DNA from: VXNJ01 sp009840625
GTDB lineage: Bacteria; Chloroflexota; UBA11872; VXNJ01
Direction of reading: 5' to 3'
Assembly (NCBI GenBank): GCA_965207915.1
Contig: OZ242304.1
Span: forward strand, 2,294,001 to 2,358,000
DNA: 64,000 bases
Shown: positions 7,881-16,745 of the stretch, in pieces
Layout of the letters: every line of letters starts with the position of its first letter
How positions within the stretch are numbered: the first letter of the stretch is position 1
Notes under the pieces: model-generated
What the model was told of the DNA's origin: nothing
What the model saw: the letters and a program-made list of their open reading frames with translations, nothing else
Databases searched by the model: none
Made by a program: the position numbers and the translations under genes

Positions 7881-9008
7881 TTGAAGCTCCACGAACACCA
7901 ATCCCGCCAACTGCTGGCCCACAGCGGAATCCCGGTCCCGGCGGCCCGCCTGGCGGCCGATCCGGCCGCCGCGGCGCGGGCAGCGGCCGAACTCGGCGGC
8001 CCGGTCGTGATAAAAGCCCAGGTGCTGTCCGGCGGACGCGGTAAGGCCGGCGGGGTCAAACTGGCCAACGACGCGGACGGCGCTGCCGCGGCCGCGGCCG
8101 AAATCCTGGGACTGGAAATCGGCGGCAATCGGGTCGAAAACGTGATGGTGGCGGAGGCGGTCGACATAGCGGCAGAGTACTACCTGGCGGCCCTCCCTGA
8201 CCGCGAATCCGGCCAGTTGATGGTGATGGCATCGGCCGCGGGGGGAATCGAAATCGAAACGGTCGCGGCCCAGGACCCGGAAGCGATCCGCACCGTCGGC
8301 TGCGGGGTAGATTCCGGACTGGCGCCGCACCAGGCCCGCCGGCTCGCTTTCCAGCTCGACATTCCGCTCCCGTTGCTCGGCGATTTCATCCGGATCGCTA
8401 CCGCGACGGTGGATTGCCTGGTTTCCAACGACGCCTCGCTGGTGGAGATCAACCCGCTGGTTCAGTCCGGGGACCGACTGCTGGCGATCGACGCCAAGAT
8501 CACGATCGACGATTCGGCGCTATTTCGGCAGCCCCAGCTGCGGGAAATGCGCAACCCGGAAGAGGAGACCGCAACCGAAGCCGAGGCGCGCAATTCGGGG
8601 ATCTCCTACGTAAAGCTGGACGGGACGATCGGCTGCATGGTCAATGGCGCCGGACTGGCCATGGCGCTGCTGGACGTGATTGTGAGCGAGGGCGGCGAAC
8701 CGGCCAATTTCCTGGACGTGGGCGGGGGCGCCGACGCCGGCCAGGTCGCCAAAGCGATGAACCTGATCCTGGCCGATCCGGAAGTCGAGGTGGTTCTGGT
8801 GAACATATTCGGCGGCATCACCCGCTGCGACGACGTCGCCCACGGGATCGTCCAGGCCCTCGACGGGCTCTCGCGGCGCGTGCCGCTGGAGATCAGGCTG
8901 GTCGGCACCAATCAGGCCGAAGGCTTGAAAATCCTGCGCGAAGCCGGACTGAACGCCCACCGCGACATGCTCTCAGCGGTGCGCGCGGCAGTCGCCCTGG
9001 CCGGTTAA
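7881..9008 (+). CDS. sucC: Succinyl-CoA synthetase (ADP-forming) beta subunit
   Basis: Together with SucD it converts succinyl-CoA to succinate with substrate-level phosphorylation. The 375-aa ATP-grasp protein shows KLHEHQSRQLL at the N-terminus, VIKAQVLSGGRGKAGGVKLA (nucleotide binding), LVEINPLV with the metal-binding Glu/Asn, and FLDVGGGADAGQVAKAMNLI...VNIFGGITRCDDVA. TTG at 7881 is chosen because it gives the canonical MKLHE- N-terminus; ATG at 7857 would add 8 residues. Neither has a strong ribosome site. sucD follows after 9 bp. Confidence 0.93.
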   Translation: MKLHEHQSRQLLAHSGIPVPAARLAADPAAAARAAAELGGPVVIKAQVLSGGRGKAGGVKLANDADGAAAAAAEILGLEIGGNRVENVMVAEAVDIAAEYYLAALPDRESGQLMVMASAAGGIEIETVAAQDPEAIRTVGCGVDSGLAPHQARRLAFQLDIPLPLLGDFIRIATATVDCLVSNDASLVEINPLVQSGDRLLAIDAKITIDDSALFRQPQLREMRNPEEETATEAEARNSGISYVKLDGTIGCMVNGAGLAMALLDVIVSEGGEPANFLDVGGGADAGQVAKAMNLILADPEVEVVLVNIFGGITRCDDVAHGIVQALDGLSRRVPLEIRLVGTNQAEGLKILREAGLNAHRDMLSAVRAAVALAG

Positions 9009-9017
9009 GGGAAAAGC

Positions 9018-9881
9018 TTGGTGCTGGTCAACGCGGAAACCGGGATCCTGGTCCAGGGCATCACCGGCCGCCAGGGCGCGTTCCATGCCGGATTGATGCT
9101 CGAATACGGTGCCCGCATCGTCGCCGGAGTCGTGCCCGGCCGGGGCGGGCAGGCCGTTAACGGGGTCCCCGTTTACAACACCGTCGAGAAGGCCACGCAG
9201 GAGCAGGCGATCGACGCCGGAGTGGTTTTCGTTCCGCCCTTTGCAGCCGCCGACGCAGTCTGCGAACAGGTCGATGCCGGAATCGACCTGGTAGTGGTGA
9301 TCACCGAAGGGATCCCGGTGCTGGACAGCGCGCGGATGCTCGCCTTCGCAAGGACCCGCGGCGCAAGGATCCTGGGGCCGAACTGCCCGGGCCTGATCCT
9401 TCCCGGACAGACCAAGCTCGGCATAATCCCCGGCGATATCGCCCAACCCGGCCGGGTCGGTGTCGTGTCCCGATCAGGAACCCTGACTTACGAGGTCATC
9501 CAGGCCCTCTCCGACCGCGGAATCGGCCAGGGCCTCTGCCTTGGAATCGGCGGCGATCCGATCAAAGGGCTCTCGTTCGTCGACGCGCTGGCACTCTACG
9601 AATCCGATCCGGACATCGACGCGATGGTGCTGATCGGAGAGATCGGCGGCCGCGACGAGGAGCTGGCCGCCGAATACATCGCCGAGGTCTGTCGCAAGCC
9701 GGTGGTGGGGTTCGTTGCCGGGCGCGCCGCCCCGCCGGAGCGGCGAATGGGTCACGCCGGCGCGATCGTTTCCGGCGGCACCGGTGCCGCAGAGAGCAAG
9801 ATCGCCGCACTCACGGCGGCCGGTGTGGCGATCGCCGGTCATCCCGACCATGCGGGCGATCTGGTCGCCGCCCGACTCTGA
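9018..9881 (+). CDS. sucD: Succinyl-CoA synthetase alpha subunit
   Basis: The CoA-binding subunit, which carries the phosphohistidine intermediate. The 287-aa protein has the Rossmann-type TGRQGAFHAGLMLEYG, GPNCPGLILPGQTKLGIIPG in the middle, and the active-site motif RRMGHAGAIVSGG near residue 250, whose His is phosphorylated. The start is TTG, with GTG as the second codon, behind an AAGGGAAA ribosome site. It is the second gene of sucCD; the SDH-like pair begins 128 bp downstream on the same strand. Confidence 0.94.
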   Translation: MVLVNAETGILVQGITGRQGAFHAGLMLEYGARIVAGVVPGRGGQAVNGVPVYNTVEKATQEQAIDAGVVFVPPFAAADAVCEQVDAGIDLVVVITEGIPVLDSARMLAFARTRGARILGPNCPGLILPGQTKLGIIPGDIAQPGRVGVVSRSGTLTYEVIQALSDRGIGQGLCLGIGGDPIKGLSFVDALALYESDPDIDAMVLIGEIGGRDEELAAEYIAEVCRKPVVGFVAGRAAPPERRMGHAGAIVSGGTGAAESKIAALTAAGVAIAGHPDHAGDLVAARL

Positions 9882-10009
9882 ACAGACCGCATGAGAGAAG
9901 GTGCGGGCGTACACCAAATTAAGATTTTGATCGTGGGGTGGCCGGCCGGCGCAGCTGGAAGGGCCACCGTTGCTTTGTCCGGGCCAATTCGGGACGGGGC
10001 TCTGTTTCT

Positions 10010-11575
10010 TTGATTGAATACGACTTGGTGGTGGTGGGCGGCGGTATCGCCGGACTGCGCGCCGCCATTGCCGCCGCTGAGTCAGACCTGTCGGTGGCCC
10101 TGATATCGCGAGCCCCCTTCGGCGCGCACCATGACGGGAACATCCGCGACGGCCTGAACGCTCCCGCCGGCGATTCCCAGATCGAGCAGTTCCGCTCCGA
10201 CGCGCTCGCCGCCGGATCCGGACTGGCCGATGCCGCGGCCGTTTCGCGATCCGCTGACGCAGCGGTGGCCGAGGCCGTGGCCACCGAGCACACGGGGGCC
10301 GCCTACGCGCGCTCCGCCGATGGCGGGCTGCAGACGTTCCGGCTGGGACAAAACAGCGGTGACTACAGCCTGCGGGCGGGGTGGTGGACCGGTCGCGCGG
10401 TGCTGAACTCGCTGCTCGATCAGGCCTGCGGCTACGCGATCGATGGCTACTTCGAGTGGCTGCCGCTGGAGCTCCACATGGATGAAGTCGGGGTCAGCGG
10501 TTTGACCGCGCTCAACATCCGGTCGGGGCAGGTGCAGGCATTCGCATGCGGCAACGTGCTCCTTACCGACGGGGCCGTCGGAGGCCTGTATTCGGTCAGC
10601 GGCAATGCGCGCCACAGCGCGGGAACCGCGCAATCCCTGGCGGCGGCTGCCGGCGCGGTTCTGCTCGACCCCGAGCTGGTCGAATTCGTTCCCGGATTGG
10701 TCTCCAGCTCACCGGCCGCTGCCGGGGCCGTGATCGGCGACGCCGCCGCCGCTGCCGGCGCGCGCTATTCGGGCCTCAAATCCGAACCGGACGGTATTGC
10801 TCTGGGCGCAGTTGCCCGGGCGTTAGACCCCGGCGGCGGTTCGAGAGTTTGTTTCTCGGGATGTGTCGAGGAGCTTGAACTGTTCGCACCCGAATTGCGC
10901 GGGCTGCTGGACGATGACTTCGGCGCGGCGGTTGTCCCCAGCGCGCACTTTGCGCTGGGCGGAATCGCCCCGGACACCGGCATCCCGGGCCTGCACGCGG
11001 CCGGCGAGGCGGCCGCCGGGTCCCTGCACGGGGCCGGCTTGCTGCCCGGCAATGCGCTGTTGGACCTGTTGCTTTCGGCCAAATCGGCAGTGTCCCGGAT
11101 CGATCCGCGTCCGGCCGCCCTATCCGAAAGGGTCCGCTGGCGGGCCCAGGAAGGCATTCAGCTGACGCTGGCCGGCGATTCAAGCATCGATCCGGCGGTT
11201 CTCTGGAACCGACTCCGCGGCCTGATGAGTTCGAACCTGGGTCTGGGTCGCGATGAAAGCGGCCTGGCCGCGGCCGCCGATCAAATCGCCGAGATAGGCG
11301 ATCTTGCGCGCCGCGCCGCCCCGGCCAGTTCCGGCTACCATTTCAACCTCGAACTGGTCCGTCTGCTGGAATTGCGCCAGGGCGTGGTTACGGCGGCGGC
11401 GATCGCCGCCGGGGCCAGTTCGCGCCGGGAATCGCGGGGACCGCACCAGCGCGCAGATTTCCCGACCGCCGGCGCCGATTTCGCCGACCACAGCGCGATT
11501 CGGTTTTCCGCGTCCGGCTGGCGCAGCGACCGGTGGGCGGATTATGAGCCGGCGGCGGCGGAGGTTCCGGCGTGA
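10010..11575 (+). CDS. Degenerate SdhA/FrdA-family flavoprotein (substrate site lost)
   Basis: A 521-aa member of the succinate dehydrogenase/fumarate reductase flavoprotein family. The dinucleotide fold VVVGGGIAGLRAA (about residues 7-19) is intact. His41 aligns with the histidine that covalently binds FAD in SdhA (E. coli H45). HFALGGIAPDTG keeps the HYxxGGI histidine, and GLHAAGEAAAGSLHGAG is recognisable. The dicarboxylate-binding residues of SdhA are not conserved: FHPTG reads FVPGL, the TE-containing TEGCRGEGG segment becomes an Ala-rich stretch, RDVVAR loses its catalytic Arg, and ANRLGGNS reads AGLLPGNA. A TTG start gives the normal N-terminus. The stop overlaps the next gene as GTGA. 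It is unlikely to oxidise succinate, and its real substrate is unknown. Confidence 0.85.
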   Translation: MIEYDLVVVGGGIAGLRAAIAAAESDLSVALISRAPFGAHHDGNIRDGLNAPAGDSQIEQFRSDALAAGSGLADAAAVSRSADAAVAEAVATEHTGAAYARSADGGLQTFRLGQNSGDYSLRAGWWTGRAVLNSLLDQACGYAIDGYFEWLPLELHMDEVGVSGLTALNIRSGQVQAFACGNVLLTDGAVGGLYSVSGNARHSAGTAQSLAAAAGAVLLDPELVEFVPGLVSSSPAAAGAVIGDAAAAAGARYSGLKSEPDGIALGAVARALDPGGGSRVCFSGCVEELELFAPELRGLLDDDFGAAVVPSAHFALGGIAPDTGIPGLHAAGEAAAGSLHGAGLLPGNALLDLLLSAKSAVSRIDPRPAALSERVRWRAQEGIQLTLAGDSSIDPAVLWNRLRGLMSSNLGLGRDESGLAAAADQIAEIGDLARRAAPASSGYHFNLELVRLLELRQGVVTAAAIAAGASSRRESRGPHQRADFPTAGADFADHSAIRFSASGWRSDRWADYEPAAAEVPA

Positions 11576-12285
11576 TTTCCCAGACCGAACTCAGCATCGC
11601 CCGCTACGACCCCGAGACCGACCCGGCACCGAGCTGGCGCAGCTACACGATCCGCACCGAACCGGGTATGACCCTGCAGGACGCGCTGGTCCAGGTGCGT
11701 GACGAACAGGACGGTTCGCTGCGGTTCCGCGAGGCGGAACCGGGGGGATTCTCGGGCGTCGGCGCGGTAACCCTGAACGGCCGGCCGGTTCTGCCGGTCC
11801 GCGAACCGCTGCCGTCCGCGGGCGAAGAAATCCGAATCGGACCGCTGTCCAATCACGCGGTCATTGTTGACCTGGTAGTTGACGGCGAAATCTCCCGCAA
11901 TCGGCTGGCCCGGCTCTCGCCCTGGATGCAGCGGGTTGATGCCCCCGACCCCGAACGCCCAACGCCCATGACTCGCGAGGAACTGGACCGGCTGCAGCGC
12001 AGCGAATTCTGCAACGGCTGCGGGATTTGCGATGCCGCCGTGCGCGGCGTGGACGTGGACTTTCTCGGCGCCGCCTACCTGCTCAAGACCTACCGGCTCG
12101 CCGCCGACGTGCGCGACGATTTCGACCGCGAGCGATTGGAAATGGCGGTCGGCCCGAACGGCATGTGGCGGCTCAATCTCGCCCAATTTGCATCCGATCC
12201 CTGTCCTTACCACCTGGCTCCATTTGCCCAAATCGACAAGCTGCGGCGGGCAGCCGAACTAAACGGATTTCGCAATCCGGGCTAG
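11572..12285 (+). CDS. Degenerate SdhB-family iron-sulfur protein keeping only the [4Fe-4S] ligands
   Basis: A 237-aa protein that aligns with SdhB, without gaps around the clusters. The [2Fe-2S] ligands (E. coli C55, C60, D63, C75) are replaced by E56, S61, G64 and V76. C147, C150, C153 and C211 match the four [4Fe-4S] ligands (C149, C152, C155, C216). The [3Fe-4S] ligands (C159, C206, C212) are V157, L201 and A207. The fold-defining LNGRPVL, DFLGAAYLLKTYRLAADVRDD and the C-terminal helix are kept. The GTG start overlaps the flavoprotein stop (GTGA), so the two are almost certainly partners. A normal FAD-to-quinone relay is impossible with this ligand set. The coupling and the retained framework argue against a decaying pseudogene. 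Confidence 0.87.
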   Translation: MISQTELSIARYDPETDPAPSWRSYTIRTEPGMTLQDALVQVRDEQDGSLRFREAEPGGFSGVGAVTLNGRPVLPVREPLPSAGEEIRIGPLSNHAVIVDLVVDGEISRNRLARLSPWMQRVDAPDPERPTPMTREELDRLQRSEFCNGCGICDAAVRGVDVDFLGAAYLLKTYRLAADVRDDFDRERLEMAVGPNGMWRLNLAQFASDPCPYHLAPFAQIDKLRRAAELNGFRNPG

Positions 12286-12352
12286 TTGACCAGGATTGCC
12301 GGAGCGGCCCATTCCTCAGACAGCACCAGAACGAAAACGCGAGGCTAGTTGA

Positions 12353-13279
12353 ATGCGACCCAAAGTAACCGTGGTCGGCGCCGGCGCCACCGGTGGTTCG
12401 ACCGCCCGTCGAGTGGCCGAGCGGGGATACGCCGACGTGGTACTGCTCGACATCGTCGAAGGCCTGCCGCAGGGCAAGACGCTGGACCTGAATCACGCCG
12501 CGGCGCTGGCAGGCTATCCGACCACCATGCTGGGCAGCAATTCCTACGACGACACCGCCGGATCGTCGGTGTGCGTCGTCACATCCGGATTTCCGCGCCG
12601 GCCCGGCATGAGCCGCGACGACCTGCTGCTGGCGAACAAGGCGATCGTCGAAGAAGTCACCACCGAACTGGTGCGGCGGTCGCCGGATACCACGCTGGTG
12701 ATCCTCTCCAATCCGATGGACGCCATGGCGCAGCTGGCCATGCACGTATCGGGTTTTCCGCGCGAGCGCGTCATTGGCCAGGGCGGAATCTTGGACACCT
12801 CGCGCTTTCGCACCTTCCTGGCCTGGGAACTGGGGGTCTCGCCGGCCGACGTCTCCGGATTCGTACTCGGCGGGCACGGGGACACCATGGTCCCGGTGCC
12901 AAGCTACACGAGCGTGAACGGGATCCCGATCCGGGACCTGATCGCGCCCGAACGGCTGGACCAGATCATCGATCGGACCAGCAACGGCGGCGGGGAAATA
13001 GTCGGTCTGATGAAGACCGGTGGCGCGTTCGAAGCGCCCGGCGAAGCCTGCGCGATGATGGTCGACGCGATCCTTCTTGATCAGAAGCGGCTATTCCCCT
13101 GCGCGGTCATGCTGGATGGCGAATTCGGCATCAGCGAAACCTTCGTCGGCGTGCTGGTCAAACTCGGGGCCGGCGGAGTCGAGGAGATCGTCGACCTCCA
13201 GCTCGACGAGACCGAGCTGGCCGGCCTGCGCGGTTCGGCCGCGGCCGTACGCGAACTTATCGAAGTTATGGGGATCTAA
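12353..13279 (+). CDS. mdh: Malate dehydrogenase (LDH-like type)
   Basis: Oxidises malate to oxaloacetate with NAD. The 308-aa length fits the LDH-like bacterial Mdh. The NAD fold starts with VTVVGAGATGGSTARRVAE. GFPRRPGMSRDDLLLAN contains the substrate-binding Arg of the mobile loop, LSNPMDAMAQ is typical, and GFVLGGHGDTMVPVPSY carries the active-site His. The start is ATG at 12353. It lies 67 bp after the SDH-like pair and on the same strand as sucCD, so all five may share a transcript. It converges on the true sdhB with 18 bp between. Confidence 0.95.
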   Translation: MRPKVTVVGAGATGGSTARRVAERGYADVVLLDIVEGLPQGKTLDLNHAAALAGYPTTMLGSNSYDDTAGSSVCVVTSGFPRRPGMSRDDLLLANKAIVEEVTTELVRRSPDTTLVILSNPMDAMAQLAMHVSGFPRERVIGQGGILDTSRFRTFLAWELGVSPADVSGFVLGGHGDTMVPVPSYTSVNGIPIRDLIAPERLDQIIDRTSNGGGEIVGLMKTGGAFEAPGEACAMMVDAILLDQKRLFPCAVMLDGEFGISETFVGVLVKLGAGGVEEIVDLQLDETELAGLRGSAAAVRELIEVMGI

Positions 13280-13297
13280 CCGGCCGCAGCGGGCCCT

Positions 13298-14056
13298 TCA
13301 GCGGTTGCCGGTCAACAGCCCCAGCAGCTTGCGGACGGGATCGTAGGCGTCGTCGGCGACGCGTTCCTTCAACGGGATGATCGCGTTGTCGGTTATCTTT
13401 ATGCCCTCGGGGCAGACGTCGGTGCAGCACTTGGTGATGTTGCAGAAACCGATTCCGTGGCCCTCGCGAAGGTCCGCGCGGCGATCGGCGTTATCCAACG
13501 GGTGCATCTCCAGCACGGCGGCATGGATCAGCAGCCGCGGACCGACGAATTCCTGGTGCAGGGCGCTGGCCCGCAGCACGTGGCAGACATCCTGACACAG
13601 GAAGCACTCGATGCACTTTCTAAATTCCTGGACCCGGTCGATGTCGCGCTGCTGCATCCGCCAACCCCCGGCAGAGCGCTCCTCCTCGGTTTGCGGCCGC
13701 GGTGAAAACCCCTTGACACCTTGCTTGGCGCGGTAATTCCAGCTCACGTCGGCGACCAGATCGGTGATGACCGGAAAGGCGCGCAGGGGAGTGACGTACA
13801 CGGGTTTTTCGACGTCGATCTCGTGAAAACCGGTCATGCAGGCCAATTTGGGTCGCCCGTTTATTTCGACCGAGCAGGACCCGCATTTGCCGGCCTTGCA
13901 GTTCCAGCGGCAGGCCAGCGAGGGATCGGCGTTGGCCTGGATCCAGTGCAGGGCGTCGAGCACCACCATTCCCTCTTCGAGCGGGACCTGAAAATCCTCG
14001 AATTCGGGCTTTTGCGTGTTGCCACGCTGGACTCGCAATGTGGCGCTATCCGACAT
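13298..14056 (-). CDS. sdhB: Succinate dehydrogenase iron-sulfur subunit
   Basis: The electron-transfer subunit of complex II. At 252 aa it carries the complete ligand set: CRWNCKAGKCGSC...LAC for [2Fe-2S], and CIECFLCQDVC with CNITKCCTDVCPEG for [4Fe-4S] and [3Fe-4S]. The length and the gene order C-A-B resemble the actinobacterial Sdh1 type. Its intact clusters give a direct internal comparison for the degenerate SdhB-like protein at 11572-12285. It follows sdhA by 6 bp and is the last gene of the operon. Confidence 0.95.
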   Translation of the reverse strand: MSDSATLRVQRGNTQKPEFEDFQVPLEEGMVVLDALHWIQANADPSLACRWNCKAGKCGSCSVEINGRPKLACMTGFHEIDVEKPVYVTPLRAFPVITDLVADVSWNYRAKQGVKGFSPRPQTEEERSAGGWRMQQRDIDRVQEFRKCIECFLCQDVCHVLRASALHQEFVGPRLLIHAAVLEMHPLDNADRRADLREGHGIGFCNITKCCTDVCPEGIKITDNAIIPLKERVADDAYDPVRKLLGLLTGNR

Positions 14057-14062
14057 GCGGCG

Positions 14063-15865
14063 CTATTCCCCGTCGATGATGGCTTGAAACTCGGGCGGCG
14101 GCTTCTCCAGCCGGGAGCGCCGCACGCGCAGCGGCCCGTCGGCCGAAGGGCCCACGATGACCGAGTAGTCGCCCCACTCGGGATCGGTTAAGGGGTAATC
14201 GTCGCGGGTATGGGCCCCGCGGCTCTCGGTGCGGGCCAGCCCGGCCAGCGCGCAGGCCCGGGCAACGGTCAGGACGTTGCGCAGGTCGATCGCCTGTTGC
14301 CAGGCGACGTTGTAGGCGCGCCCGCCGCGGACCGGGGCCGACGCCGACCGCGCGGCTAGTTCTTCCAGGTCGCCGAGGGCCGATTCCAGGTCCCTTTGGC
14401 GGCGGATGATGCCGACCTTGCGGTCCATCATCTCCTGCAGCTCCGAGAGGAGCGCGAAGGGGTTCTCGGCGCCCTCGGCCGCAAACGGCGACAGTGCGCG
14501 GGCCACCGCCGATTCGACCGTTGCCGCCGCCGGCTTGGGCGGGGAACCGCATTCAAGGGCGTACTGGGCGGCGTGCTCGCCGGCCCGCTTGCCGAAAACC
14601 AGGAGATCGGTCAGCGAGTTGCCGCCCAGGCGGTTGGCCCCGTGCATTCCGCCGGCCGCTTCCCCGGCCGCGAACAGCCCCGGCAGGCTTGAGGCCTGGG
14701 ACTCCGATTCAACCTGAATGCCGCCCATGATGTAGTGGGCGGTGGGGCCGACCTCCATCGGGGTCTTGGTAATGTCCACCTGCGCCAGTTCGGTGAACTG
14801 GTGATACATCGAGGGCAGACGCGACCGGATGTCGTCGGCGGAGCGCTGCGAGGCGATGTCGAGGAAGACGCCGCCGTGGGGTGAGCCCTCGCCGGCTCCG
14901 ACTTGGCGCAGGATCGCCCGCGCCACCTCGTCGCGGGTCAACAGCTCCGGGGGCCGGCGCGCCTGCTGGTCCCCTTCCAGCCAGCGTCGGGTCTCGGACT
15001 CGTCCTCGGCGAATTCGCCCTCGAACATCTCCGGCACGTTGTCGAACATGAAGCGCTGCCCGGACCGGTTGCGCAGGATCCCGCCTTCGCCGCGGACCGC
15101 CTCGGTGACCAGGATCCCCCGCACCGAGGGCGGCCAGACCATCCCGGTCGGATGGAATTGGACGAACTCCATGTCTATCAATTCGGCGCCGGCGTCGAGC
15201 GCCAGGGCATGGCCGTCGCCGGTCCCTTCCCAGGAATTGGTATTGATCGCCCAGGCCCGGCAGGCTCCGCCGGTGGCCACGACCACCGCGCTGGCGGCGA
15301 TTGCGAGGAGCTTGCCGTCGGCGCGCTGGAAGGCGAGCGCCCCGACCACCCGGCCGCCTTCGACCAACAATCCGGTAACGGTGCATTCCATGTGCACCTC
15401 AAGGCCCTGGTGGACGCCGTGGTCCTGCAGGGTGCGGATCATCTCCAGGCCGGTCCGGTCGCCGACGTGGGCCAGCCGCGGATAACGGTGGCCGCCGAAA
15501 TTTCGTTGCAGGATCAGGCCGTCGTCGGTGCGGTCGAACACCGCACCCCAGGCTTCCAATTCGCGGACCCGGTCGGGGGCCTCCAGGGCGTGGATCTGGG
15601 CCATCCGCCACTGGTTCAGGTGCTTGCCGCCGCGCATGGTGTCGCGAAAGTGGACTTGCCAGGAATCGCGCTTGTCGGTGTTTTGGAGCGCCGCCGCCAT
15701 CCCGCCCTCGGCCATTACGGTGTGGGCTTTGCCGAGCAGCGACTTGCAGACCACCCCGACGCTGGCGCCGCTCGCGCTGGCCTCGATAGCGGCCCGCAGT
15801 CCGGCCCCGCCGGCTCCAATGACCAGCACGTCGTAGGCGAGCCGCTCGGGTTCGGGCGTGTTCAT
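14063..15865 (-). CDS. sdhA: Succinate dehydrogenase flavoprotein subunit
   Basis: The catalytic subunit of complex II. The 600-aa protein shows DVLVIGAGGAGLRAAIEAS (FAD fold), KAHTVMAEGG with the FAD-linking His, FVQFHPTG, VTEAVRGEGG, LTRDEVARAI with the catalytic Arg, AHYIMGGI, and GANRLGGNSLTDLL with the substrate-binding Arg. All active-site residues are present. The ATG at 15865 (MNTPEPERLAYD) overlaps the sdhC stop as ATGA; the upstream extension of the frame lies inside sdhC and is rejected. Confidence 0.95.
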   Translation of the reverse strand: MNTPEPERLAYDVLVIGAGGAGLRAAIEASASGASVGVVCKSLLGKAHTVMAEGGMAAALQNTDKRDSWQVHFRDTMRGGKHLNQWRMAQIHALEAPDRVRELEAWGAVFDRTDDGLILQRNFGGHRYPRLAHVGDRTGLEMIRTLQDHGVHQGLEVHMECTVTGLLVEGGRVVGALAFQRADGKLLAIAASAVVVATGGACRAWAINTNSWEGTGDGHALALDAGAELIDMEFVQFHPTGMVWPPSVRGILVTEAVRGEGGILRNRSGQRFMFDNVPEMFEGEFAEDESETRRWLEGDQQARRPPELLTRDEVARAILRQVGAGEGSPHGGVFLDIASQRSADDIRSRLPSMYHQFTELAQVDITKTPMEVGPTAHYIMGGIQVESESQASSLPGLFAAGEAAGGMHGANRLGGNSLTDLLVFGKRAGEHAAQYALECGSPPKPAAATVESAVARALSPFAAEGAENPFALLSELQEMMDRKVGIIRRQRDLESALGDLEELAARSASAPVRGGRAYNVAWQQAIDLRNVLTVARACALAGLARTESRGAHTRDDYPLTDPEWGDYSVIVGPSADGPLRVRRSRLEKPPPEFQAIIDGE

Positions 15866-16644
15866 GCCGAAATGAGAATCAGCCGCGGATCGCCGATTAC
15901 TCCGGACGAGACCAGGCGCACGTAAAAGTCGGCGAATCCGATCCATACGAGCGAGAACCACGCCCAGGCGCCGTGGTTCTCGTTGAACTTTGTCACCACC
16001 TGCCATAGGCGCCCGCGCGTTCGCGCCGCCAAGGAGCAGGAGAAGCAGTCCAGACCGCCCCCCACCATGTGTCGCAGCGAATGGCACCCGAAGGTGTACC
16101 CGGCCAGTCCGATGACGTTGACGATCAGGATCAAGGTCCCGAGGCCGATGCCGAAGCCGTTGCTGAAAAAGAAAGCCAGGACAGTGTCGTGGAGGTTAAT
16201 CACCACCAGGGCCACCGCGAAGGGCACGAAGTAGCGATGCAGGTTCTGCAACAGGAGCAGACCGCGCTCACCGTGGTAGGGAATGTTCAGCCGTCCGACC
16301 GCGCATGCCGGTGGCGATAGAAAGTAGGAGCGGTAGTAGGATCGCCGATAGTAGTAGCAGGTGAGCCTAAAGCCGAGCGGCGCCCAGAGGATCAGCAGGG
16401 CCGGCGTGCGCAGCCAATCCGGCCACCAGTCGGGCCAGGGAAACCCGGCAAAATTGGGCGCGTAAAGGGGCGAGAGGTACGGCTCGGCGATGTGGTGCTC
16501 GTTTTGCGCTCCCTGCAGCAGCGCCCAGGTGGCGTAGACGACGAATGCCCCGAAAATGACTCCGAACCGCAGTGGTTCCACCCACCAGCGGTCGGTGCGA
16601 AAGCTCTTCCCGAGACTCTCCCGGGCAGCCGGAATGGTCGCCAA
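15862..16644 (-). CDS. sdhC: Succinate dehydrogenase membrane subunit, Sdh1-type SdhC
   Basis: A membrane anchor of about 260 aa with roughly five hydrophobic helices, much longer than classical SdhC. It resembles the single large anchor of actinobacterial Sdh1 operons (sdhC-sdhA-sdhB order). Features include RWWVEPLRFGVIFGAFVVYATW, a YYYRRSYYRSYF aromatic-basic loop, LHRYFVPFAVALVVINLHD, and GCHSLRHMVGGG; the histidines in the last two could be heme or quinone ligands. The start is uncertain. TTG at 16644 lies about 12 nt after AGGAG, while a GTG at 16692 would add 16 residues but has no usable ribosome site. It is the first gene of the sdh operon. Confidence 0.82.
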   Translation of the reverse strand: MATIPAARESLGKSFRTDRWWVEPLRFGVIFGAFVVYATWALLQGAQNEHHIAEPYLSPLYAPNFAGFPWPDWWPDWLRTPALLILWAPLGFRLTCYYYRRSYYRSYFLSPPACAVGRLNIPYHGERGLLLLQNLHRYFVPFAVALVVINLHDTVLAFFFSNGFGIGLGTLILIVNVIGLAGYTFGCHSLRHMVGGGLDCFSCSLAARTRGRLWQVVTKFNENHGAWAWFSLVWIGFADFYVRLVSSGVIGDPRLILISA

Positions 16645-16745
16645 TTCGGTTACGATCTCTCCTTGCCGGGGAACGCTTGCGCAAACACCCACCTAGGATA
16701 GTTTGTGTGGGATCGCCAACGCCCGGACCGGGTGTCGGGCGCCGG

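Noticed and set aside
11572..12285. Reading the SdhB-like gene as a simple pseudogene
   Set aside because: The frame is intact, overlaps its partner by 4 nt, keeps spacing and fold motifs, and loses whole ligand sets while preserving one; random decay would not do this.
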